Below, piece by piece: positions 54,317 through 64,000 of a DNA stretch of 64,000 nt. Each line of letters starts with the position of its first letter. Position 1 is the stretch's first letter. The stretch is taken from assembly GCA_020796225.1 (NCBI GenBank), contig CM036753.1, forward strand, positions 68,625,865 to 68,689,864, given 5' to 3'. Under the pieces are notes generated by a model. The model was not told the DNA's origin. It saw only the letters and a list, made by a program, of their open reading frames with translations, and did no database searches. Position numbers and translations under genes: made by a program. Source of the stretch: Arion vulgaris. Taxonomy: Eukaryota; Mollusca; Gastropoda; Stylommatophora; Arionidae.

Positions 54317-55300
54317 ATAGAAGACTACTATATAGTGTGTGTAACTATCTCGGCTCCTTTATCTAAAGCGTCATATTCGTTGCTTCCCCTTCCATCATCT
54401 CCATTTTTATTTCCCGTTTATATTTTAGTTTTACCGTTTCCCCTTTTGTTTTAAACAGTCCCTTCCCACCCCCAAATCTCGTACTGCGTAATTTCGACCT
54501 TGGAGTATATTTCTATTGGTGAATACACCGGAAACCACTGTCTGCAGACTCTAAAACGGTATTGTCGTTTCTGTAACCTGAGACGAGATAGTCTGGGCGA
54601 GATTACACGAGATTGCATTTAACTTTACCGCTGTATACGTTTTTTTCTTCCCTTGCTTTTATACAAGCGGACAACACAAATACATCGTTCCCTGAGTTGG
54701 AAAAGGACTCATGGAAGAAGCCGGCTTTAGAACTTTAATCCTACACAATGGACATTGGAGGAATAGGAAATGAAAACGGCTTGGTGGCCTGAAGTAACTT
54801 AACGTGTACAAAACAGTTTTTCAACCGTCAATGGAACCTTCAAAGTAAACAAAAGTAATCCTTTCGTCTGCTTTTCAATGCGTCTGAACTAAGTCTGTAA
54901 AACTGAATTCAGTATAGCTATTACTTCGTGGTTTTTTAATATAATGGTCGGCGCCTAATAGTCTCGTGCTTTACCAAGCAGTTGATCTGATATAGTGAGT
55001 CAGCGGCGTATCTTCCACAATGGTAATGGGTATGGCCGTGAGAATATACAAATGTTTTTAAACAACTGCAGAAGTTAACGTTAGAAGTGTGCCTCGTTTA
55101 GTGTGAAATTAGACGTGTAAACTGCAGTAAATCTAAACTTAAATTATTAAATATCAATACACGAATTTAGAAAGTATTAAATATACAAAAGTACTACATG
55201 CATAACAGCCATTTGTTTTTAAATTAATGTCTAAAAAAAATGTTATAATTCTCTATATTCCTATTTTCTTTTCAACGTTAACGAGTGTTCGGGCTTAGTT
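54317..55300. other. No feature seen
   Basis: Unique-looking intronic sequence, no repeat or exon recognised. Confidence 0.4.
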
Positions 55301-55316
55301 TCCGAGTTAGGATCGC

Positions 55317-55353
<37 letters not shown>

Positions 55354-55500
55354 CGAGTTGGGATCGCGAGAGAGAGAGAGAGTTTCCGAGTTGGGATCGC
55401 GAGAGAGAGAGAAGTTTCGAGTTGGGATCGCGAGAGAGAGAGAGAGAGAGTTTCCCGAGTTGGGATCGCGAGAGAGAGAGAGAGAGTTTCCCAGTTGACG
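55298..55500. repeat. GA microsatellite organised as a longer repeat
   Basis: GAGTTTCCGAGTTGGGATCGC followed by a (GA)n run of varying length, five to six times. Confidence 0.9.
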
Positions 55501-55854
55501 TACCCAAAAAAAATTCACTTCATAACATACTAAATCATTACTTGCAACTTTATGAAGACAACAAAAGATGAGGTCTAAAACCGGAATCTTGCATAACGTA
55601 TTAAATGATTACTTGCAACTTTATGAAGGAACCAACAGCTAAGTGTTATATCTATTATGGAATGAGAACTACAAGACTTCTGGGGGAAGAGGGCGCTTTA
55701 TTAGTGAATATATTCTGAATTCTGAACAAAGAAGGAACAAAGTGAGGGATCGTGAATCTAAATTATCATTACTACAGAATGTGTTTACAAAAACTTCTAT
55801 GTAATCAACTAACGTGATGATAACTTCTTATGAAATATGTCATGTATTACCTAA
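55501..55854. other. Short direct repeat, otherwise nothing
   Basis: AATCATTACTTGCAACTTTATGAAG (55533) and AATGATTACTTGCAACTTTATGAAG (55605) are a two-copy repeat, period about 72. Confidence 0.5.
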
Positions 55855-56310
55855 ACATCACAACCCAAGGGTACCTGGTTCAAATTCCGTGGCGAGCCAG
55901 TTTGGAAGCAAATTAACTCCTCTGGATTTTTATAAACGGTAAAAGTAGACCTCATCGTTCAGAAAGCAATGGCAAACTACTGAAAGTAACGATAAATCGT
56001 TTACTGTTGTTGGTGGTTACGTCCTTCTTCTTCTGTGCGTTCGTTCTTTACGACCAATTTTAATCACTCTTTGTGATATGTTTGATCTTTGCCAATACGT
56101 TGCACATTGGTTTGGTAGGCCCCTAAACGCATACTTCTACACGCTTAGGACACATGCATCCCATTTCAGCCAAACCTACTTAGTCGTCTCTTACGACATG
56201 CGTGGCAGGTAACAGTGGTTCTATTCTTTACACCCCAACCTAGGACCCCGGTAACCACTCGGGCGGGTTACGTCCTGTAAAAGGATATGCCACGATTTTC
56301 ATTTCATTAG
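55855..56310 (+). mobile_element. SINE S6 copy interrupted by S1
   Basis: Box B GGTTCAAATTCC, CAGAAAGCAATGGCAAACTACTGAA and TTGGTGGTTACGTCC to 56034. It resumes at 56266 with GGTTACGTCCTGTAAAAGGATATGCCACGATTTTCATTT. Confidence 0.8.
56035..56265 (-). mobile_element. SINE S1 copy nested in S6, 10-bp TSD
   Basis: Reverse S1 from TTCTTCTGTGCGTTCGTTC to GGTAACCACTCGGGCG. TSD GGTTACGTCC at 56025-56034 and 56266-56275, perfect. Confidence 0.85.
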
Positions 56311-56384
56311 CTAAAATAAAAAAACATTTAATTAGTTGTTTTTTTTAAGCAGTGGTCATTGGATCATTAAGATAGATCTTCTTC

Positions 56385-56777
56385 TGCGTTCTCACTAGAT
56401 TGGGATTTCGGATTCTCTAATAAAGACAGCCGTCTGCCTCAGATTATCAGCCACGCCATACAGTTTGTCTTGGACGTTAGTGTAAGTGGGCCACCTCTTT
56501 TTCTCAAGTCTGCATACTGGGGGCAGTTCTGTAGGATATAATTCCTATGATTTCTGCTTCCCGTTTGTGCCGACCTCTTCCCGCAGTAAGTTTTGGCCAC
56601 CCTCGTGATGGTAGGTCTGACATTCTTACTGCGTATTTAAATCTCCAAGGCAAATTGGTGACCGTAGAATCCGCTATCCCATTCCTCATTGTGAGGGGTC
56701 GTTGCACCATGTTATGCGCCTTACGTCCTGGTGCATCAGTTTTCTGCAAGCATTTGTTTCAGGTTAGCATTCCTAAT
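56385..56777 (-). mobile_element. LINE/S1-type 3' module, second copy
   Basis: About 90 percent identical by eye to 51610-51997: TGCGTTCTCACTAGATTGGG...GTTTCAGGTTAGCATTCCTA. Truncated exactly at the GGAATGCTAACC word where the S1 core begins in the chimera. The minus strand encodes the same LINE-like tail with different indels. Confidence 0.75.
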
Positions 56778-56839
56778 TAAGAAAGACCTGAACATATATT
56801 TCAGCTAGAGTATTCATTTATGTCTAGTAATCAAGACAC

Positions 56840-57045
56840 TCGGGAGGTTGTGGGTTCAAATCTGGAATGTCGTATAGTTCACACGTGCATTTTTTTCTGA
56901 GATCTCTAGAAATGTTGCTAAAGCTACAAAGTTCGTGCCAAGTGCATCCCTCTCGACAGGTGTCTTGCCATTTCTGCGTAGAGGAACGGAACTTTTTGGA
57001 GAAACCCAGTGCAATGAAGTCAACCCTGCACCTTTAAACCCTTTA
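56840..57045 (+). mobile_element. SINE S3 copy, head lost
   Basis: GGTTGTGGGTTCAAATCTGG (box B), TTCTGAGATCTCTAGAAATG, AAGCTACAAAGTTCGTGCC, AATGAAGTCAACCCTGC. Confidence 0.7.
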
Positions 57046-57299
57046 AACATAAAAATATATATATTCGCCTGAGACAGCGCACGTGTAAGGTGTTAATGCG
57101 ATATTCTTGCCTGGTATATGTAGTCCACTTCATTGCAGTTCTAGGAGTGAACATTTGGAGTTGAAATGTCAAATTTCAAGTCTGTAGGATGTCCAGATAT
57201 CTTGAAAGAATGGGAACAGTCAAACATACAATTACATTCAACTGCTTCTTATAGTATGTAGATAAGCTTTCTGTTTGCTTTGACCTTTCAACACATCAA

Positions 57300-57690
57300 T
57301 ATCACGAGTATGACATATGAGGAAGCAAAAGTACGGATAAAAATGGCCTACAAGAACAAATGGTTGAGAGATCACCCAGGGCATGAAAAGGATGATGCAT
57401 AACACCAACTAAGTAGAGAAGAACAGGTTGTCATTTTTCGTCTACGAACAGGGCACAATAGGCTGAGGTACCATCTGTTTAACAAGTATAAAATAGGCAC
57501 ATCTGACATATGTACATGTGGCACCAGCAAGATGACAGAGACACACATACTGCAGGAATGTCCAATCTACACAGAACGGAAAGAAAACACATAGCCAGCC
57601 CCTATCAGTCTAAGACAAGCTATACGGAGATGTACATAGACTCCGGTTGACCACTAACTACTTTAAAAGTATACACATCGATGTTTGAAA
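57300..57690 (+). mobile_element. LINE RNase H-downstream tail
   Basis: Reads SREEQVVIFRLRTGHNRLRY HLFNKYKIGT, then CTCGTSKMTETHILQECPIY, the C.CG......HIL.CP tail that follows RNase H in I/R1-like LINEs. Intact over about 70 codons after one stop. Confidence 0.75.
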
Positions 57691-57984
57691 ACGTTGGAAG
57701 AAGAATAGAAGAAGACACACAGTATCTAAATACTTCCACATTCTGCACCCACAGTGTATCTCAGAAAAACACATCAGTCAGCAAAAACGACTTTCTGTAA
57801 CTTGTATACAGACTGTCATATAGCTTAAATCCCCAGTTGGAGGGGGTGCGGTGAGAAGAGTAGCTAGAAGTATTTCTATATGTTTACATTTTTTAAGCCG
57901 CTATGCCGAAGCTGTCGCCACGCAGTGTACAATTAAAGTAAAAAGTAAAGTAAAGGAACCCTTTATATCTTGAGATATATTGAG

Positions 57985-58150
57985 TAATACGGTGTTAGGC
58001 CCGTATTTTTCATTGACCCTCGGCACGCGATAGGTGATGTGGTCAACATCACACCGGCTGAATTTACTTCCCAGAACTTTTCATGGTACCCAATTGAGGA
58101 TGGATCGATCTGAGAGCCGTTACATTCGAAAATATATTCCACTCCCGGGC
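57985..58150 (-). mobile_element. SINE S5 copy
   Basis: GTAATACGGTGTTAGGCCCG, CATTGACCCTCGGCACGCG, GTGGTCAACATCACACCGGC, CAATTGAGGATGGATCGATC. Confidence 0.65.
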
Positions 58151-58800
58151 TCAAGTGGTGATTTATTTTATACCCGCTACCGAAGAAATGTCTACTTACC
58201 CTGAAGCTTTGAGGCAAATCCGGATTGTAGAAGTGAAAGAAAGACAAGGTGCATAGAGAGACTCGCTCCAGGTGTCTCCTTTTTCGACCTGACACTGGAA
58301 GGCGAAACAAGATTAGAGAATAGATAGATAGACCGAAAAAATTCCTTTTTCTTAACTAGAATTTAAACCCGTCTCTTCATGATTGAAAGATCGGTTCTCT
58401 ATCCACTCGGCAACAAAATCTCCAACAAGTAATACTACTGCTTGATTGATGATAACAAAGTTCTAAATATAGTCTCACAAATATAATCAATAATCATGAA
58501 GAACTCTACAAACAAATAACGGCTCTGTTAATAAGTTGCTCTGCAAACTTGGGTTATATCGTAGCAAACACCAGAGCACATAGATTTATTACCCTACCGT
58601 ATTTATTGCTTTAAAAAAGCAAATATAATGTATTTGAGGAATTCCAACAACCTCCATCGTTCATTTCAAGCTGGACATTTCGATAGTTTGCTGTTACCAT
58701 TTCTAATCACGCATAAACAACAACACTGTCGGTAAACTTGTTTACATTACAATACAACAACTTTTTTCCCCGATATCTTGCCTGCTTGTGTGTTATAAAT
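58151..58800. other. No confident feature
   Basis: CTGACACTGGAAGGCGAAACAAGATTAG near 58290 resembles LINE 3' ends (compare 30535). The rest is unrecognised. Confidence 0.35.
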
Positions 58801-59125
58801 TGTAGTCGGTGTACATATCGCAGACGGACGATAAAACGCAGGTACCGCGTTCAAGTTTAGCAGGTAAATAACCCCTTATATAGTGAACATTAATAAATGT
58901 AGGCTACAGAGCAGTTCGCAGTGCAAATTTAATTAAAAAGATTTAAATACGAGTAAAATTTCTAAAAATTATTTGTTTAATTTTTCCTAAATTACATTGG
59001 TGACCTTCGTCGGTGCTACGGAGTTCGTTTACTGTCGCTGAGATCTTCCTGTGTAAGAAGTAGATCGGAGCACACATGGTTATTAACCAAATTGCAATGA
59101 TAATAGTTCTATCAATCAATAAGTA
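58800..59125 (+). mobile_element. SINE S2 3' two-thirds
   Basis: GCAGACGGACGATAAAACGCAGG, GTAGGCTACAGAGCAGTTCGC, CGTCGGTGCTACGGAGTTCG, AGATCTTCCTGTGTAAGAAG, CACATGGTTATTAACC and the tail ATCAATCAATAAG. Confidence 0.7.
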
Positions 59126-59177
59126 AATAAAGCAAAGGGTTTCTTGAGTTTTAAATTTTGAGTTTCTAATTGGCTTC

Positions 59178-59430
59178 CCGTGAGAACCGCAGTAGCGTAG
59201 TAAGTAGTGCATGTGCTTCTTAGGCGAGTGGTCCGGGTTTAATTCCACAGTTGGTGTGAAATATTTTTTTTCCGAACGTAGCAGTTCTCAGGTAGACTTA
59301 ACCTCAAATGGGTACAGGAAAAGCACTGGGAAGTAAATATGGCTGGCATGATGCTGATCACATCACCCATCATGTGCCGACGGTCAATGGAAAATATGGG
59401 CACAACACATTATTCTATAATATACAGCGA
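59178..59430 (+). mobile_element. SINE S5 copy, full length
   Basis: Box A region CGCAGTAGCGTAGTAAGTAG, box B CCGGGTTTAATTCC, then CTCAGGTAGACTTAACC, AAAAGCACTGGGAAG, GGCATGATGCTGATCAC, TGCCGACGGTCAATGG, about 120 bp before MMP21 exon 3. Confidence 0.8.
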
Positions 59431-59549
59431 GGTATGGAAAAAAGGTTTTCTTTACTTTTTTTTCTTTGACAATCTTCACATTTTTGCTTATTATTTTGCT
59501 TGTGCAGATAATTTTTGCTTATTACTTTGTTTTTTTTTTGCTTATACAG

Positions 59550-59843
59550 GTTCTCATCAAAACTGTGCGCATGATTTTGATGGCAACGGTGGCGAAATTG
59601 CTCATTCCTGGAACACAGGAAACATGCACTTTGACGATGAAGAAAACTTCAAATCTATTCGCTCTTACACTCCAGACGGTATTTACTTATTGAGGGTGGC
59701 AGTACACGAGATCGGTCACGTGCTTGGTTTAACTCACACTAATAAGTCATACTCCATCATGTATGCCATCTACCACGGCACGGAACAGACTCCCGAGTTT
59801 GAGCTTAGCTGGGATGATAGACACGATATTCAAAATATTTATG
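59550..59843 (+). CDS. MMP21: MMP21-like metalloproteinase, exon 3 (zinc site)
   Basis: Completes codon 346 and encodes residues 347-443. Acceptor TTTTTGCTTATACAG, donor TATG|GTAAGT. Contains the metzincin zinc motif HEIGHVLGLTH at residues 398-408 (59705-59737), with His398, His402 and His408 as zinc ligands and Glu399 as catalytic base, then the Met-turn SIMYA (Met416). Upstream, AHSWNTGNMHFDD is the usual calcium/structural-zinc loop region. PEFELSWDDRHDIQNIYG closes the catalytic domain in the way typical of MMP21. All catalytic residues are intact. Confidence 0.96.
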
Positions 59844-59904
59844 GTAAGTTCATTTTTTTTATATAGAAAGCAAGTTGAATGCATTAAAAAATTTATGTAT
59901 GCGA

Positions 59905-60245
59905 AAAATAATGAACATAAAATGGAACGAATTCAGAAGTGATGAAATCAGAGAAATGTCTGGTCAACCACTAGTAACAACTGTTATAAGAAGGAGAAGA
60001 TGGAGATATGTTGGACACACCTTGAGAAGAAATGAGCAACGAATATCAAAGCAGTCATTGAAGTAGGATGCAAAGGGTTCAAGAAAGAGAAGACGACATA
60101 AGTAAACCCTGAAATTAACTTTGTTGAGAGAGGCAAGAAATATCGGTTACAGTTCCATGGAGGAGATTGAACGAGTTGCCCATGATAGAGCGGTATGGAT
60201 AAATTACTTGTAGGCCCTATGTAACGTATAACGGAATGAGAGGAA
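59905..60245 (+). mobile_element. LINE C-terminal fragment
   Basis: Reads IKWNEFRSDEIREMSGQPLV TTVIRRRRWRYVGHTLRRNE before a stop, then QDRAVW-like remnants. Same family as 40840-41240, inserted about 60 bp after exon 3. Confidence 0.75.
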
Positions 60246-60279
60246 TTACTATAATATTATTATAACATTTTTTTAGTGT

Positions 60280-60535
60280 GGGTATCTGTGACATAGCGGT
60301 AGTGAGCTCGATCTTAAAGCAAGTGTACTTGGTTCAAACCTGGTTCAAACACCACAGCGGACAATGTGGAAGAAAATGTGTTTCCAGTAGATGTTTACGA
60401 ATTATAAAAATAGACCTCACCGTTCAGAAAGCAATGGCAGATTACTGAACGCATAAGTAATGCCTATGAAATCAACGACTCGGTTACTGTGGTCAATGTC
60501 ATGTAAAGGATATATCACGATTTGTATTTTCGGTG
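60280..60535 (+). mobile_element. SINE S6 copy
   Basis: GGTATCTGTGACATAGCGGTAGTGAGCTCG (box A), TTGGTTCAAACCTGG (box B), CAGAAAGCAATGGCAGATTACTGAACG, AAAGGATATATCACGATTTG. Confidence 0.8.
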
Positions 60536-60552
60536 TTTATTATATAAACGCT

Positions 60553-60808
60553 TCTTCTTCTTCTTCTTTGCTTTCGTTCTTTACGACCAATTTTAATCAC
60601 TCTTTGTGATATGTTTTATCTTTGACAAGAACGTGTATACGTTGCACATTGGTTTGTTAGGCCCTAAACGCATAGACTTCTATACGTTTAGCACATGTGC
60701 ATCCGATTTCAGCCAAACCTCCTTAGTCGCCTCTTACGACATGCTTGGCAGATAACAGTGGTTCTATTCTTTACACCCCAAATTTGGGCCCCGGTAACCA
60801 CTCGGGCG
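60553..60808 (-). mobile_element. SINE S1 copy, 11-bp TSD
   Basis: Reverse S1, 256 bp, TTCTTCTTCTTCTT to CCACTCGGGCG. Perfect TSD ATATAAACGCT at 60542-60552 and 60809-60819. Confidence 0.88.
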
Positions 60809-60860
60809 ATATAAACGCTGATATACACATTAATGGACATCGTGACCTCCGATACCATAT

Positions 60861-61350
60861 ATTATAACCTTTCCACGTCATCTCTGACATAGCTTGAATA
60901 CACATAATTTAAGATAACCTTTCCACGTCATCTCTGACATAGCTTGAATACACATAATTTAAGATAACCTTTCCACGTCATCTCTGACATAGCTTGAGTA
61001 CACATAATTTAAGATAACCTTTCCACGTCATCTCTGACATAGCTTGAATACACATAATTTAAGATAACCTTTCCACGTCATCTCTGACATAGCTTGAATA
61101 CACATAATTTAAGATAACCTTTCCACGTCATCTCTGACATAGCTTGAATACACATAATTTAAGATAACCTTTCCACGTCATCTCTGACATAGCTTGAATA
61201 CACATAATTTAAGATAACCTTTCCACGTCATCTCTGACATAGCTTGAATACACATAATTTAAGATAACCTTTCCACGTCATCTACATAGCTTGAATCACA
61301 TATTTAAGATACACTTTACGTCTCTCTAATAGTTGCAATACATATAATTT
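60861..61350. repeat. 50-bp tandem repeat, about 9 copies
   Basis: Unit ATAACCTTTCCACGTCATCT, CTGACATAGCTTGAATACAC, ATAATTTAAG. Eight units are nearly identical; the last one or two decay with small deletions. Confidence 0.95.
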
Positions 61351-61374
61351 ATAAGATAAATCCTTTACGCATCC

Positions 61375-61560
61375 GACCTGCCCAGCGTGTTCGTAGCGCG
61401 TTGAACTACGGGTGACAAGCTCCATGTGAGCGCCGGTTCAATTCCGCGGGCTAACAGAAAAGTCACAGGTTCTCCAGATTTACGGTGTTCGTGTCACCGA
61501 ACCGAATTGTTTACGATGTCCATGGTACCGAGCCGAAGAGCTGAAAGCTTCTGGAAAAAA
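61375..61560 (+). mobile_element. SINE S4 copy
   Basis: Sense S4: GCCCAGCGTGTTCGTAGCGC, CGCCGGTTCAATTCCGCGGG, TTTACGGTGTTCGTGTCACCG, CATGGTACCGAGCCGAAGAGC. Confidence 0.8.
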
Positions 61561-62535
61561 ACCAAATAGATGCACTTCTTCTTATTCTGTGATAAGGATA
61601 TTAGTCATGCTAGACCAGCGTTTCCTAAACTCCGCGAGGTACTCAAATGTTGTCCTAAAGCGCTTGAAGAAATATGATCTTTGACATTTCAAACAGAAAA
61701 ATAAATTTTAAAACCATGTATAAAAACAGTGGCAAGCTAGTTTCGCTGTGAAATAAAAGGACCAGGCCAGTCTAAATGTCTGACAGTACAAAATGAAAGA
61801 TCATTTGAAGTGTCCCGCAGTCTGAGAAATTGAAGCCAGCTTGACTGTTGATGTGGTGTAATAAAAACTCCATTGCTAGAAGAATGAAATTTAAGTAAGT
61901 AATTGTCTGACACGATCTTGGGAAAGATAGGATAAATAACATTGGCGTGCATTGGATTTTGCTACAAAATATTTTAGCTGTGCTTCAGGATGGATCGTTG
62001 GCTGAAATTGACGCGCAAATGTTCTGATGATGCTAATGATGGCGCGTCTTGGTCAAGGCAAAAGGAAACTTCTTTCTGTTTATTAAAATGTTAAGTTGCA
62101 GACATTAATTACTATGTAACACACAGATAATTCATTCCTGTCCATTTTCATACATAGAAACTTTTGGGGATCCACAACAGCAAAATGTATTTAAAAGGAT
62201 GTCCGCGGTAATTCTAAGTTTAGAAATCACGTTGCTATATCATCAAACATTTCGCTAGGATGAAATTAAATCTTCTCCAGACTGTTACATAAATCGTGAA
62301 AACACTTGGTTTCCTTTTTATCCTTTCTTCCTGAAAGGACAATGACCTTGACTGTAGATCAGTGATACCATTTTTTTCCCTAGAACATCATGGAAGGAGA
62401 AAATAGATACAAATAATAGATCATTAATTTGCTTATACTTTCATAAAATGTTTGTGTAAGTTTGAATGTAAATATTGATTTTGCTCATTAACCCCAACAT
62501 TCTTTATTTATCAAAATCGAATAGCTAGTCTTGAG
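61561..62535. other. No confident feature; one-ended hAT-like piece
   Basis: CCAGCGTTTCCTAAACTCCGCG near 61616 resembles the left end of the 14432 MITE, but no partner end was found. The minus-strand frame at 61737-61952 is not recognised. Confidence 0.3.
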
Positions 62536-62539
62536 CAGA

Positions 62540-62950
62540 ACTTTGCTATCCCAACATTCATTCTGAATTTCTCTCATAGGTCAAATGTCACTCCTCTGCA
62601 GCCGTCTAGCTCAAATTATCAGCCTAAATCCATCTTCTCCGTGGTCTGCCTCTTCTACTCTATGCTGAAATGCCTCCCTGCATAATGATCTTCTCCAACA
62701 CTTGGTGTCTTTTTATATGTCCAAAATACTTCAATTTTCTTCCCTTTTTGTAACATCAGCAAGATTTCTTTAATAGCGTGTTCCTTCTGGATAGATCTAT
62801 TTGTTCTCTTCTCTTTACATGATATGCGGAGGAGTCTTCCGTAAGACATATATTCAAAAGCACATATATGTTTTCCACTGCATTGTTAAATGTCCATGCT
62901 TCACGCCCATAATATACCTTATGTTTTAAACTATTTTAGTATATATACAT
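62540..62950 (-). mobile_element. LINE C-terminal tail
   Basis: The minus strand shows YYGREAWTFNNAVENIY, then after a frame change KLKYFGHIKRHQVLEKIIMQ and RRGRPRRRW. Lies just upstream of MMP21 exon 4. Confidence 0.65.
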
Positions 62951-62996
62951 TAATGAATAATATGATTTAATTAATCAATTAAATCATTATCTTCAG

Positions 62997-63251
62997 GAGT
63001 TTGCAAAGGATCATTCAGCACTGCTTTTGATTGGGTACGACGTCGACTCGACAATGAGTTTATCTACAATACCTACTTTTTCCGTGACAACCACTACTGG
63101 ATGTATGAGAATCATGCCAACAGGACACGATATGGTGACCCTCTCTACATTGCTCGTGAATGGGACGGAGTTCCAAACAATGTGGATGGTTACGTCCATA
63201 TTTGGCTTTTCAATGGAGCAGATGTGATCGATAATGCATATTTCTTCAAAG
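62997..63251 (+). CDS. MMP21: MMP21-like metalloproteinase, exon 4 (first hemopexin segment), gene continues
   Basis: Completes codon 444 and encodes residues 445-528. Acceptor ATCATTATCTTCAG, donor AAAG|GTATGT at 63252. GSFSTAFDWVRRR, NTYFFRDNHYWMYENHANRT and RYGDPLY, then VDGYVHIWLF...AYFFKG form the first blade of a hemopexin-like domain with the MMP21-type insert NRTRYGDP (also an N-glycosylation site, Asn485). Cys446 would pair with a cysteine of the last blade. The remaining blades must lie beyond 64000. Exon boundaries are supported by phase 1 on both sides. Confidence 0.94.
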
Positions 63252-63329
63252 GTATGTTTAATTTCAAGCAGCTTATAAACACGTTTATGTATATATATAT
63301 ATATTTAAAATGTCCTTAATTTATCTCTG

Positions 63330-63600
63330 TTCCATGTTGAACACAAGGCCTCCTCAGTTCACCTCCACTTTTCCTGGTTTTTTAAAGTTTTCTTTAAAGC
63401 TTCCATGGATAGTCCATCATCCTTGAGTTCCTCAAAAAAACTCTCCAGGTCCGTTTAGAACGTCCTCTTTTCCGTTTGCCTTCTGTTACACTCAAATGCT
63501 TGCCAAGTGGTAATTGACTGTGTTTTCCGTAGGGTAAACCCTGGGTAGCCAGCAGAGGAAGGAGCTCTCTCGATCTTGTCTTTTACCTTCATGTCATCAA
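63330..63600 (-). mobile_element. LINE C-terminal relic
   Basis: The minus strand, with frameshifts, shows KDKIERAPSSAGYPG, RKTQSITTWQAFEC, then TDLESFFEELKDDGLSMEAL and CSTWNR, a LINE tail of the TWR..VEKELK type. Confidence 0.5.
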
Positions 63601-64000
63601 CCTCATGTTAGTTCGTAATTAGATGAAATTTGTAACTAGAGTTTTCTACCGAATGGAGTAACCATTTCAGAATCACATGTTAGTCCTTGGTTTTCTGCAT
63701 TCTTTATGTATATCCAAGCCACCTCCATTACATTCTTATCAGTTATAAATATTCCAACTCCTTCTGATGCTGTCATGTCCTAGTTCAAGCATCATAGTCA
63801 CTAGATCAATATATTCGTGGGGGAAAGCTTCGTAACATTTTAAGAAACTTGTATAGCATGAAAGAATGACATACGTCTCCTGTCATCTTGAACTGCACGT
63901 GTTTCTCTTAAGAAATACTGTAAACATGTGAGGTGACCCCGAAAGGACTCATTTAAACGGTCAGACCAATCGTTCATAACGTAATTTATTTTTAGAGTTT
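63601..64000. other. Intron 4, no feature
   Basis: Unrecognised sequence to the window edge. Confidence 0.4.

Overview
Eukaryotic, intron- and repeat-rich DNA. AT-rich background, GT-AG introns, many tRNA-derived SINEs, decayed non-LTR retrotransposons, a Penelope-like element, hAT/mariner-type MITEs and long tandem arrays point to a metazoan. The overall style suggests a lophotrochozoan, possibly a mollusc; this is inference and the species cannot be named from sequence alone. Nothing prokaryotic (operons, CRISPR, IS elements) was seen. The central gene is a matrix metalloproteinase most like MMP21, on the + strand from 8910 to beyond the right edge. Four exons were identified: signal peptide (8910-9071), propeptide with cysteine switch and furin site plus the start of the catalytic domain (41557-42430), zinc site (59550-59843) and first hemopexin-type segment (62997-63251). 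All have clean GT/AG junctions and compatible phases (0, 1, 1, 1), giving 528 codons before the frame runs off the window. Introns are about 32.5, 17.1 and 3.2 kb, so about 54 of the 64 kb is the body of one gene, mostly repeats. Layout: 1-8.1 kb is microsatellite, minisatellite, SINE and LINE debris. 8.1-8.7 kb holds a probable 3'-terminal exon of an upstream + strand gene with a polyA signal about 230 bp before the MMP21 start codon. Intron 1 (9.07-41.56 kb) carries several tandem arrays, notably a 61-bp satellite of about 99 copies (15.24-21.29 kb), a 44-bp minisatellite with higher-order structure, and a 43-bp minisatellite that arose inside a LINE coding region. It also has a Penelope-like element (34.6-36.3 kb), nested SINEs, MITEs and a possible nested minus-strand exon near 28.9 kb. 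Intron 2 has a LINE inserted with target duplication into a 51-bp minisatellite, and a chimeric SINE/LINE-tail retroelement that itself contains a hAT MITE. Intron 3 has SINEs, a 50-bp array and a LINE tail. At least eight tRNA-derived SINE families (called S1-S8 here) are present, several with recognisable target-site duplications (TSDs), which allows the insertion order to be read. The strongest candidates for undescribed biology are the modular S1 SINE superfamily (shared core, interchangeable 3' modules, GAA-repeat tail, plus one TSD-flanked chimera) and the birth of a minisatellite from a single LINE segment.
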